DNA from: Pseudomonas abyssi
GTDB taxonomy: Bacteria > Pseudomonadota > Gammaproteobacteria > Pseudomonadales > Pseudomonadaceae
Length of the DNA: 64,000 bases
NCBI RefSeq assembly: GCF_002307495.1
Contig: NZ_NTMR01000026.1
Location: forward strand, 1-64,000
Direction: 5' to 3'
Part shown: positions 16,445-23,830 of the stretch, piece after piece
Layout: each line of letters opens with the position of its first letter
Position numbering within the stretch: position 1 is the first letter of the stretch
Position numbers and translations under genes: made by a program
Notes under the pieces: model-generated
What the model was told of the DNA's origin: nothing
Seen by the model: the letters and a program-made list of their open reading frames with translations, nothing else
Database searches by the model: none

Positions 16445-16463
16445 ATCAATGATAGTGATTAGC
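16445..16463 (-). promoter_or_regulatory. Fur-box-like operator of the imelysin operon
   Basis: The 19 bases ATCAATGATAGTGATTAGC match the Fur consensus GATAATGATAATCATTATC at 13 of 19 positions. They lie 31-49 bp upstream of the first imelysin gene and about 110 bp from the divergent dodecin gene. The orthologous P. aeruginosa operon is iron-regulated, which supports the call. Confidence 0.65.
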
Positions 16464-16571
16464 ATTCGAGATTATATGCTCCTGCTCATATATTGCAATG
16501 CGGTGATCAGGCAGCAATCGGGGTCTTTGCCATACTCAGGACTCATTATCCGAATGTTGAGGAGGCCTGCG

Positions 16572-16787
16572 ATGTCCAATCATCACGTCTACAAGAAGGT
16601 CGAGGTTGTCGGCTCATCCACTGAGAGCACTGATGACGCGATTCGGGTGGCGATTGCCGAGTGCGGCAAGACCATCCGCTATATGGAGTGGTTCGAAGTC
16701 AAGGAAACACGCGGTCACATAATCGACGACAAAGTCGCGCATTTTCAGGTAGTGCTGCAAATCGGCTTTCGCATCGCCGGCAGTTGA
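16572..16787 (+). CDS. Dodecin (flavin-binding storage protein)
   Basis: A 71-residue protein of the dodecin family, which forms hollow dodecamers that bind FMN, FAD or riboflavin and buffer free flavin. The key aromatic residue is Trp40 in TIRYMEWFEVKETRG, which stacks on the isoalloxazine ring, and Gln in VAHFQVVLQIGFR matches the ring-contacting position. The start at 16572 follows GAGGAGG by 6 bp. The gene converges on the lumazine synthase gene, so flavin synthesis and flavin storage sit together. A hairpin GATTGCCTC/GAGGCAATC (16806-16836) between the two may end both transcripts. Confidence 0.92.
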   Translation: MSNHHVYKKVEVVGSSTESTDDAIRVAIAECGKTIRYMEWFEVKETRGHIIDDKVAHFQVVLQIGFRIAGS

Positions 16788-16805
16788 AAGCTCAGCCGGA
16801 GCATT

Positions 16806-16836
16806 GATTGCCTCTGCACGCCTGGCGGAGGCAATC
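16806..16836. terminator. Hairpin between convergent dodecin and ribH genes
   Basis: GATTGCCTC (16806-16814) pairs with GAGGCAATC (16828-16836). It lies between the stops of two convergent genes. No strong T-run follows on either side, so it is a probable but weak bidirectional terminator. Confidence 0.45.
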
Positions 16837-16850
16837 GGCGCCCGCTGCAA

Positions 16851-17336
16851 TCAGCCCTGCAGCGCCTGCCAGTGCAGCTGCATAGCTGCTGCGGCGGCGC
16901 TGGCCAGCTCTCGGCCCTTGGTAACAAAGTGCGTGCGGTAGTAAGTCTGGTGCTCAGCATGTTCATGGAAATGGTGCGGTGTGAGCACCGCCGTCAGCAC
17001 CGGAATCTCGGTCTCCAGCTGCACTTGCATCAAGCCACTGATTACCGCGTTGGCTACAAAATCGTGGCGGTAGATGCCGCCGTCAACCACCAGACCGGCA
17101 CAGGCAATCGCCGAATAGCGGCCGCTCTTGGCCAGCAACTTGGCCTGTAGCGGTATTTCGTAGGCGCCAGGCACAGCAATCACGTCGACCTTGTCGGCCG
17201 CGTAACCGCGCTGGCTGATTTCTTCACGGAAGCCATCCAGGCAGCGCAACACGATATCGGCGTGCCAGGAAGCGTGGATAAAGGCAATGCGCTGTTGCGC
17301 AGGATCAAATTGAGTCATCGTCTTGCTCTGATTCAT
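16851..17336 (-). CDS. ribH2: 6,7-dimethyl-8-ribityllumazine synthase, type II (RibH2-like)
   Basis: A 161-residue cytosolic enzyme that joins 5-amino-6-ribitylaminouracil with dihydroxybutanone phosphate in riboflavin synthesis. Segments ASWHADIV, DVIAVPGAYEIPL, DGGIYRHDFVANAVISG, MQVQLETEIPVL and LTPHHFHEH match the RibH2 (decameric, type II) lumazine synthases of Brucella and Mesorhizobium more closely than the usual icosahedral RibH. The N-terminus MNQS also resembles RibH2 and supports the start at 17336. The gene is single, not in a ribBA or nusB cluster, and its leader carries an FMN riboswitch. It is therefore probably a flavin-shortage-induced second copy. A housekeeping ribH should lie elsewhere in the genome. 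Confidence 0.9.
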   Translation of the reverse strand: MNQSKTMTQFDPAQQRIAFIHASWHADIVLRCLDGFREEISQRGYAADKVDVIAVPGAYEIPLQAKLLAKSGRYSAIACAGLVVDGGIYRHDFVANAVISGLMQVQLETEIPVLTAVLTPHHFHEHAEHQTYYRTHFVTKGRELASAAAAAMQLHWQALQG

Positions 17337-17412
17337 GAGTACGTCTGGTTGCTAGTGAATCAGGGCGAACGGGCAGGGCTACGCGAGCCTGATGGCCACG
17401 CAGCATCCAACA

Positions 17413-17565
17413 CGCTCTCTCTTATCCGGACTATTACCGTCGGCTCCGGAATGACACCGGATCTGCTGACCTCTGCTACTGCAGAGCGCTCGCGGGCTGG
17501 GAGCGCGAGCATGGCCTGCAGACTCCATCACCGCCGGTGGGGAGTTGCACCCCGCCCCGAGAACG
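17413..17565 (-). promoter_or_regulatory. FMN riboswitch (RFN element)
   Basis: Read on the minus strand, the leader contains the conserved RFN blocks in order: GGGGCGGGGTGCAACTCCCC, ACCGGCGGTGATGG, GCCCGCGAGCG, GATCCGGTG, ATTCCGGAGCCGACGGT and AGTCCGGATAAGAGAGAG. The closing stem is formed by CGTTCTC and GAGAGCG. It ends 77 bp before the lumazine synthase start. FMN binding should lower expression of that gene. The rest of the 364-bp gap (17566-17700) holds the promoters of this transcript and of the FlxA-like gene. Confidence 0.93.
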
Positions 17566-17700
17566 ATGCCGCATCACGCTGGACGCGGCGGGGCCCAATA
17601 TAGGGAACAGCGTGATCGGGGTCAAAGCCGATAACCGCTAAAGTCCCTTCATCACCGACCGATATAGACAGATATCCACCTCTTTTTACAGGACACTTCC

Positions 17701-18159
17701 ATGCGCATCGGCGACTTGACCTGGAGTAACCCGACGCCGCCTTCGGCTGAAGCAAGCGCGACGCCGACCACGGAAGGCACTGCGCCACTGAAGAGCAACC
17801 GCGATATAGCCGAGAGCGTCAAGGTGTCCCTGTCCGAGCGCGCTGAGCGTACCCAGCAAAGCCGCAGCACCGAGGACATCGATGACAGCGACCTGCCGCA
17901 GTTGATCAAGCGCCTGCTCAAGCAGATTCGCGAGCTGAAACAGCAAATAGCCGAGCTGCAGCAGCAGATGGCCGAGCTGGCTCGTCAGCAGGGGTTGACC
18001 GACGAGGAGCGCGCGACCCGCCTGGACGCTCTGCGCACTGAGCTGACCAGCCTGTCCAGCGCCCTTACCAGCGCCTACAGTGCCCTGGCGAAGGCAATGA
18101 AGCAGCAGAACCTGAGTGATGAACAGCGCACCAGCGTGCTGCAATTGATGAACGCCTAG
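17701..18159 (+). CDS. FlxA-like coiled-coil protein
   Basis: A 152-residue soluble protein. Residues 1-55 are Ser/Thr/Pro/Ala-rich and probably disordered. A coiled coil covers about 62-100 (LIKRLLKQIRELKQQIAELQQQMAELARQQ), and a second helix pair lies near 105-150. The layout resembles FlxA-like family proteins, whose function is unknown despite a link to the flagellar regulon in E. coli. No flagellar genes are near. It stands alone between the flavin locus and an MFS gene. No signal peptide or membrane segment is visible. Confidence 0.7.
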   Translation: MRIGDLTWSNPTPPSAEASATPTTEGTAPLKSNRDIAESVKVSLSERAERTQQSRSTEDIDDSDLPQLIKRLLKQIRELKQQIAELQQQMAELARQQGLTDEERATRLDALRTELTSLSSALTSAYSALAKAMKQQNLSDEQRTSVLQLMNA

Positions 18160-18202
18160 GTACGATTTACGCAACAGTGTTTTGAGATAGCCCGCCAATA
18201 AC

Positions 18203-18220
18203 GTTCGAGATAACTCGAAC
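18203..18220. promoter_or_regulatory. Palindromic operator candidate upstream of the MFS gene
   Basis: GTTCGAG-ATAA-CTCGAAC is a perfect 7-bp inverted repeat with a 4-base spacer, 41 bp upstream of the transporter start at 18261. The size and position suit a dimeric repressor. It could also act as a weak hairpin at the end of the upstream gene, but it has no T-run. Confidence 0.4.
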
Positions 18221-18260
18221 AAACATGCGTAACATGGCCTCCTTTCCAACAGGAGGCCCC

Positions 18261-19481
18261 ATGCCTGCAGCCGAGCACCGCGGCATTACCACCGGGTTGA
18301 TGTTCTTTCTTGCCGCGTGCTGCGGCGTGATCGTGGCCAATCTCTACTACGCTCAGCCGTTGGTAGGGCCCGTCAGTGCATCCCTGGGGCTGGATCCGCA
18401 GGCCAGCGGCCTGATTGTCACCCTGACCCAGATTGGCTACGTCATCGGGCTGGTGCTGGTCGTCCCGCTGGCCGACCGTCTGGAGAACCGCACACTGATC
18501 AGTGCGATGGTGTTGCTGCTGGCGGTAGCGTCATTGGGCACGGCGCTTTCGAACTCGGCGCAGACCTTCCTGCTGTGCTCGCTGATCATCGGCATTGGCG
18601 CGGTAGCGGTGCAGATCATCGTCCCATTATCGGCTCACCTGACAAGTCCGGCGTACCGGGGCAGGGTGGTCGGTAATGTCATGGGCGGACTGATGTTCGG
18701 CATCATGCTGGCCCGTCCGGTTTCCAGCATGGTTACCGACCTGCTGGGCTCATGGCGCTGGGTATTCGTGTTCTCCGCAGCGCTGATGGTGTTGCTGGTG
18801 CTGGTGATTCAGCGGGTTCTGCCACGCCGCACACCGTCAGCCAGCATGGGCTACTTCGCACTCCTTCGCTCAATGGGCAGATTGGCTGTGGAAACGCCGG
18901 TACTGCAACGCAGGGCTTTCTATCAAGCCATGATGTTTGGTGCGTTCAGCCTGTTCTGGACAACCACCCCTCTGTTGCTTGCCGGCCCCGACTATCTGCT
19001 GTCACAGTCAGGCATCGCGCTCTTCGCGCTGGCAGGGGTCGCCGGTGCCATCGCCGCGCCGGTTGCCGGTCAACTGGCCGATCGGGGGCTCACGCGCCCC
19101 GCGACTATCGGCGCCATGCTGTCGGTGATCATCGCCTTTGCCATTACCCACGTCAGCGCGCCGGGGTCGCACCTCTCGCTGGCGCTGCTGGTGATAGCGG
19201 CGGTGCTACTGGACCTGGGCGTGTCCGGCAACGTCGTCCTCGGGCAACGCCTGATCTATGCTCTGGGAGAAGCTGAGCGCAGCCGCCTGAACGCCATCTA
19301 CATGGCAACCTTTTTTGTCGGCGGTGCGTTAGGTTCGGCGCTTGGCACCTGGGCCTATGTCAGCGGCGGCTGGCTGGCTGCCTCGCTGCTGGGCAGCCTG
19401 ATGCCGGCAGGTGCGCTGCTGGTCCTCTGGCTTGCGGACCCAGCACCAGCAGCCGATGAAAGGGAAGCCGAGCCGGGCTAA
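18261..19481 (+). CDS. MFS transporter (drug-efflux type)
   Basis: A 406-residue inner-membrane protein of the major facilitator superfamily with about 12 hydrophobic helices. The N-terminal half has NLYYAQPLVGPVSASLGL, typical of the YnfM/arabinose-efflux-like group. The A-loop motif between helices 2 and 3 reads VPLADRLENR, and the second half has GQLADRGLTRP at the equivalent position. The start at ATG 18261 follows AGGAGG; an upstream in-frame start at 18225 lacks such a site. A palindrome 41 bp upstream may bind a local repressor, but no regulator gene is adjacent. Substrate unknown; export of small organic molecules is the usual role. Confidence 0.87.
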   Translation: MPAAEHRGITTGLMFFLAACCGVIVANLYYAQPLVGPVSASLGLDPQASGLIVTLTQIGYVIGLVLVVPLADRLENRTLISAMVLLLAVASLGTALSNSAQTFLLCSLIIGIGAVAVQIIVPLSAHLTSPAYRGRVVGNVMGGLMFGIMLARPVSSMVTDLLGSWRWVFVFSAALMVLLVLVIQRVLPRRTPSASMGYFALLRSMGRLAVETPVLQRRAFYQAMMFGAFSLFWTTTPLLLAGPDYLLSQSGIALFALAGVAGAIAAPVAGQLADRGLTRPATIGAMLSVIIAFAITHVSAPGSHLSLALLVIAAVLLDLGVSGNVVLGQRLIYALGEAERSRLNAIYMATFFVGGALGSALGTWAYVSGGWLAASLLGSLMPAGALLVLWLADPAPAADEREAEPG

Positions 19482-19496
19482 TCAGCCAGGGATCGA

Positions 19497-20453
19497 CTAG
19501 CCCGGCCGCGTCAGTCGCACGATATCCTCAACGGCCTCCAGGCCGGGTACGGCAAGGAAGTCAGACGCGGCGTAAGCCGGGTTCGGATACTGGTAGTAGC
19601 CGCTGCCGGTCTGTAAGCCCATCTTGCCCTGATCAATCAGTTGCTCCTTGATATAGGCTGCATTGCGCAGCGTCTGCGCGTCGCTATGCTGGTGACCCCA
19701 GTAGTTCAATACGTCGTAGCAGGTCTTCATGCCGATGACATCCATGATGCCAAATGGCCCCAGCGCCACTCCCCGATTAGTGATCATGTAGGTTCGATCA
19801 ACCATCTCCGGCGTTGAGATGCCATTGGTTACCAGCGTCTGCGCAGCGCCGAGTAACGGCACCAGCAGCGAGTTGAGCACGTACCCGTTCTGAGGCTTCT
19901 GGATGGGGATAGGGACCATGCCGATTTCAATGGCGAAAGCGGCAATGGCGCGCAGGGTCGGTTCCGCTGTGCCGGCATGCGCCATGATCTCGGCAACATT
20001 CATCGACCAGATCAGATTGGCGAAGTGCAGGGCGCAGTATTGAGCTGGCCGCCCAGTGTCTTCGGCAAAGTCGCTGGGCAACAACGTGGAGGAGTTAGTT
20101 GCAATCAGGCAGTGCGGCTGCAGCAACGGCGCCAGCCGGCAATACACCTGCGTCTTGACTTCGGGGATCTCCGGCACCGCTTCGATCACCAGGTCCGCCT
20201 GTGCCACCGCATCAGCCAGATCGGTACTGTACCGCAAGCGCTGACGCGCCTGTTCCAGTTGCTCGTCGCAGGCGCCCAGGTCGGCGCGATAAATCTCGGA
20301 GTACTGTTCGTGGGCTACTCTGCAGCGGCCCAGGGCCTCCTCGAACAGGTCGTAAACCACCACATCCTTGCCCATGTAGGCACTGTGCCAGGCAATCTGC
20401 CCACCCAAAACGCCGGCACCGAGTACCGTCAGCTTGTTCAGTTCACTACTCAT
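19497..20453 (-). CDS. 3-hydroxyacyl-CoA dehydrogenase (3-hydroxybutyryl-CoA type)
   Basis: A 318-residue NAD-dependent enzyme that oxidises L-3-hydroxyacyl-CoA to 3-ketoacyl-CoA. The Rossmann motif is VLGAGVLGGQIAW (residues 10-22). DLVIEAVPE follows, then NSSTLLPSDFA and CALHFANLIWSMN around the catalytic His (HF), and the substrate-binding QNGYVLNSLLVPLL. The C-terminal domain has ALGPFGIMDVIGM and the usual end GSGYYQYPNP. It lies 12 bp downstream of the Baeyer-Villiger-type monooxygenase and is probably cotranscribed with it, which suggests catabolism of a ketone, alkanoate or lipid-like substrate. Single-domain form, not the FadB fusion. Confidence 0.88.
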   Translation of the reverse strand: MSSELNKLTVLGAGVLGGQIAWHSAYMGKDVVVYDLFEEALGRCRVAHEQYSEIYRADLGACDEQLEQARQRLRYSTDLADAVAQADLVIEAVPEIPEVKTQVYCRLAPLLQPHCLIATNSSTLLPSDFAEDTGRPAQYCALHFANLIWSMNVAEIMAHAGTAEPTLRAIAAFAIEIGMVPIPIQKPQNGYVLNSLLVPLLGAAQTLVTNGISTPEMVDRTYMITNRGVALGPFGIMDVIGMKTCYDVLNYWGHQHSDAQTLRNAAYIKEQLIDQGKMGLQTGSGYYQYPNPAYAASDFLAVPGLEAVEDIVRLTRPG

Positions 20454-20465
20454 CTCGGTCTCCGC

Positions 20466-21974
20466 TCAGGCCGCGCGCACATCGCGCGATGTGGGGCCGG
20501 GCTTGGCAGCTCGGCTTCGTTCAGTCAGCTCCAGCATTGTGTCCTCGACCGGCTCCTCAAGGAGCATCTCGCGGTCTCGCTCGTAGGCATTTAGCAGCCG
20601 CCAGGGCGCGCTGCGGCCCTGGCGCGGCAGGATGGTATTGCCGCGCTGCACATAACCGGACTGCAATGCCCCCATCATGGATTCAGCGGCCACCAGGTTG
20701 TTGTCGTGATCACGCGGGGTAGCCACCTGTACGCCAGCGGCGCGCATGTGGTTGAGCAAACGGCAGACCCACTGCGCAGCAATGTCCGACTTGAGCGTCC
20801 AGGGTGCGTTGGTATAGCCAAATATCCAGGCCATGTTCAGCACGTCCTGCAGCATGACGCCCTTGTAGGTCATGCGCTGATTGATATCGAACGGCTGGCC
20901 GTCGATCAGCATTCGCGTGCCGCCCAGCACCTGCAAAGTCAGACCCGTGGCCGTGATGATGATGTCCGCGTCAAGCTGTGCGCCGGACTTGAGGCGAATA
21001 CCGCTCTCGGTAAAACAGTCAATCTCATCGGTCACCACAGACGCCTTGCCACTGTTGATCGCCTTGAACAGATCCCCGTCCGGCACCGCACACAGGCGCT
21101 GATCCCAGGGCATGTAGGACGGGGTGAAATGCGTCATCTGCGACGGATCATCAAGCTGCTCGGCGAGCTTCTTCAACAGAAAACGACGGGTGCCCTCAGG
21201 CCAGCGTTTGGCGGCCTTGAATATCCAGCGCTGAATCGCGATATTGCGCTTGCGTGCCAGACCAAACACCCAGTCATTCGGCAGAACCTTGCACAACATC
21301 TCGGTAATTCGATCGTGCGCTGGCACCGTCATGATGTAGGAGGGTGAGCGCTGCAGCATGGTGATATGCCCGACCTGCGGGGCCATTGCCGGCACCAGCG
21401 TGACTGCCGTCGCACCACTGCCGATAACCACCACCTTCTTGCCGCTGTAATCCAGATCCTGCGGCCAGTGCTGCGGATGAATACACTGCCCCTGATAGCG
21501 CTCGACGCCCGGAAAATCGGGCAGGTAGCCGGCCTTGTGGTCATAGTAGCCGGTGCAACTGATGAGAAAATCACAGCTGTAGTGACGGGTCTGTCCGGTG
21601 GTCAGGTCACGCGCGCTGACGACCCACTGCTGCTGTTCGGAGCACCACTGCACCTGCTCGGTCTCGATACCAAAGCGGATCTTCTGCTCAACGCCGTATT
21701 CGCGCGCGGTGTCGCTGATATAGCGACGAATCGACTCGCCGTCAGCCAGGGTCTGCAGGTCGTTCCAGGGGCGGAAGGCGAAGCCAAAGCTGAACATGTC
21801 GGAATCCGAACGAATGCCAGGGTAGCGGAACAGGTCCCAGGTGCCACCCACCTGCTGGCGGCGCTCGAGAATCGCGATGCGCTTGTCGGGGCAGTTCTGG
21901 CTGAGGTGCACGGCGGTACCGATGCCGGACAGGCCGGCACCGATGATCAGTACATCGAGGTGCTCATTCGTCAT
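20466..21974 (-). CDS. Flavin-containing (Baeyer-Villiger-type) monooxygenase
   Basis: A 502-residue FAD/NADPH enzyme that inserts oxygen into ketones or oxidises heteroatoms. It starts with the FAD motif VLIIGAGLSGIGTAVHL. The Baeyer-Villiger fingerprint appears as YQGQCIHPQHWP, with Tyr instead of Phe at the first place. The second Rossmann motif is VVVIGSGATAVTLVPAMA. The frame is open to 22097, but homology begins at Met 21974 (MTNEHLDVLI). It probably forms an operon with the 3-hydroxyacyl-CoA dehydrogenase gene 12 bp downstream. Related proteins are often annotated as EthA or 4-hydroxyacetophenone monooxygenases; substrate cannot be told here. Confidence 0.88.
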   Translation of the reverse strand: MTNEHLDVLIIGAGLSGIGTAVHLSQNCPDKRIAILERRQQVGGTWDLFRYPGIRSDSDMFSFGFAFRPWNDLQTLADGESIRRYISDTAREYGVEQKIRFGIETEQVQWCSEQQQWVVSARDLTTGQTRHYSCDFLISCTGYYDHKAGYLPDFPGVERYQGQCIHPQHWPQDLDYSGKKVVVIGSGATAVTLVPAMAPQVGHITMLQRSPSYIMTVPAHDRITEMLCKVLPNDWVFGLARKRNIAIQRWIFKAAKRWPEGTRRFLLKKLAEQLDDPSQMTHFTPSYMPWDQRLCAVPDGDLFKAINSGKASVVTDEIDCFTESGIRLKSGAQLDADIIITATGLTLQVLGGTRMLIDGQPFDINQRMTYKGVMLQDVLNMAWIFGYTNAPWTLKSDIAAQWVCRLLNHMRAAGVQVATPRDHDNNLVAAESMMGALQSGYVQRGNTILPRQGRSAPWRLLNAYERDREMLLEEPVEDTMLELTERSRAAKPGPTSRDVRAA

Positions 21975-22147
21975 GATTGTCTCTCTTGTTGTCTGACGTT
22001 TTGCAAGGTCACTATAGACTGCCTGCAAGCCATCGCAGCCGACTGGTCGAATGACGACAATTGCTCGGCATTTGCCGCCAACTTCGCGAAGCGCCAATCA
22101 GGTCAACAAGAGTCGGCGCCGCCGCGTGACGGCGCTCAAGGGAGATC

Positions 22148-23527
22148 TCAGCCCAGGGAGGCTCGACGCGGCAACAGCAGCGCCATAATGAGGCTGGCCA
22201 GCGTCGAGGCCAGCAGCGCCCCGGCAAAGGGCGCCAAGGTGGGTACCGTATCTGGGAAGCTGGCCAGCAGGATGCCCTGCTGCAGACTGCCGGTATCCAG
22301 CCAACCGGGTAGCACAGCACCGACCAGACCCGCCAGCGCGCCGGCAATGGCCGCCACCGCGCTCATGCGCGACCACAATCCAAGCAGCACCGGCACCACC
22401 GCAGTGGCACACAGCAGATCGGCAATCAAGAACAACCGCAGCACAGAGTTGCCCTGCAGCGCAACCCACACTACCGGCAGCATCAGTGCCACCGTCAACC
22501 AGCGCGCCGAGGCCAGCGACAGACCGCGCTTTTCAGTGACCAGCAGCGACGCGATGGCGTTTTGCAGGGTATCAACAGACGACGCGACCAAAGTCAGCGC
22601 CAGCAGCAACGCCGGCAATGCCAGCCAGCCCGGGGCTTCTCGCAGCATGGCAAAGAAGGGTATGGGCGGCGAGCCCACGTCAGCGCCGCTCATCACAGTG
22701 ACAATGCCCAGGCCGCCAATCACTGCCACCACGGCGATGGTCGCCAGCCCACCGAGCACCGCGCCACGGGCCAGCGCAGCGTCACTTTCGGCCGCCCACA
22801 CCCGCTGCCAGTAACCCTGGTGGAACAGATTGGCTGCTGTTACCGCCAGCACCAGAGTCAAGGCCACCCCCAGTGCGGCGCTGGCAGGAATACCGGGCAT
22901 CGCGCCGGTAGCGGTCGCCTCTGGCAGCCGCTGCATCGCCACGGCGCCGACCAGCGCCAACAGGGCGAGCAGCAACCAGGCCTGCCAGCGGTCAGTCGTC
23001 ATGCTCGCACGCAGGCCACCCCAGGCGGTGTAGAGCAGGGTTGTCAGGGCAACGCCCACCACCACCAGATTGCCGTTGATATCCGACAGCATGCTGGTGA
23101 TGGCGCCGATCGCGGTCAACTCGGCAATCAAAAAGCAGCTCATGTAGAGCAAAGCAATCAACCCCACCCAACGGCGTACCGCGGAACCGTAAAAGTGCTC
23201 GGCAAACTCACCGATGCTGCGCCCCTGCGGCAAGGCCCGACGAATGGCCGGCCCGAGAGCGGCAAACAGCACGAAGGGCAGGGCCGCGCCCAAGGCATAG
23301 CCGGCCAACGCCAACGGGCCGACCAGCGCGCCGACTTCCGGCGGGGCAAACAGAATCCAGCCGCCCATGCCCGAAGCAAGAAAAGACAGGCCGATGGCGC
23401 GGGCGCCCTGGGAATTGCGAGCGGTAACAAAATCATCCAGGCCCGCCTGGGCAGAGCGCGCCCGCAGACCAATCCAGGCAAACAACAGCAACACGGCAGC
23501 CAGAGCTGCCATAGACAGGTACAACAT
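22148..23527 (-). CDS. Sodium:solute symporter under TPP riboswitch (putative thiamine-precursor importer)
   Basis: A 459-residue protein of the SSS family with 12-13 hydrophobic helices. Recognisable segments are SFLASGMGGWILFAPPEVGALVG, YTAWGGLRASMTTDRWQAW and a helix with SSVDTLQNAIASLLVTEK, typical of SSS cation-binding regions. The start codon follows GGAGGAAG, which is part of the riboswitch 3' arm, so translation should fall when TPP binds. Riboswitch control implies uptake of thiamine or a pyrimidine or thiazole precursor, as proposed for ThiV-like SSS proteins. No thi biosynthesis genes adjoin. Substrate is inferred only from regulation. Confidence 0.85.
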   Translation of the reverse strand: MLYLSMAALAAVLLLFAWIGLRARSAQAGLDDFVTARNSQGARAIGLSFLASGMGGWILFAPPEVGALVGPLALAGYALGAALPFVLFAALGPAIRRALPQGRSIGEFAEHFYGSAVRRWVGLIALLYMSCFLIAELTAIGAITSMLSDINGNLVVVGVALTTLLYTAWGGLRASMTTDRWQAWLLLALLALVGAVAMQRLPEATATGAMPGIPASAALGVALTLVLAVTAANLFHQGYWQRVWAAESDAALARGAVLGGLATIAVVAVIGGLGIVTVMSGADVGSPPIPFFAMLREAPGWLALPALLLALTLVASSVDTLQNAIASLLVTEKRGLSLASARWLTVALMLPVVWVALQGNSVLRLFLIADLLCATAVVPVLLGLWSRMSAVAAIAGALAGLVGAVLPGWLDTGSLQQGILLASFPDTVPTLAPFAGALLASTLASLIMALLLPRRASLG

Positions 23528-23531
23528 GTCG

Positions 23532-23631
23532 CACTTCCTCCGCCGGTATGATCCGGATCAGGTTCCAGGGTTTCGGCTGGTGATCAGCGTGTTCTCAGCC
23601 CGTGCGATGCGACGCACGGACACCCCTGGCG
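23532..23631 (-). promoter_or_regulatory. TPP riboswitch (THI element)
   Basis: On the minus strand the conserved THI blocks appear in order: CCAGGGGTGTCCGTGCG, CGCACGGGCTGAGAACACG, ACCCTGGAACCTGATCCGG and ATCATACCGGCGGAGGAAG. The last block includes the Shine-Dalgarno of the symporter gene and ends 5 bp before its ATG, so control is probably by sequestering the ribosome binding site. The stretch 23632-23830 beyond it holds the promoter and the leader of the divergent GGDEF gene. Confidence 0.95.
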
Positions 23632-23830
23632 ACGTTGACTAAAGAACGCGGCCGAACAAACGAACAAACCGCTATACGCGGGCCCGAGCTCAGAAGCACT
23701 GGCCGTTTTGCGCGCAACATGATGTCACATCTGTATCAACTCGCGTAATCTGACTTCGAGTAGCATCGCCGGTTTGCCTGCAGGGTAGTCGGCGCGCACA
23801 GCGCTCAGCCAATAAATCCGAGCTTGCGTC

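Noticed and set aside
21366-22814. 482-codon ORF antisense to the monooxygenase and symporter genes
   Set aside because: It spans two real genes on the other strand and has no domain.
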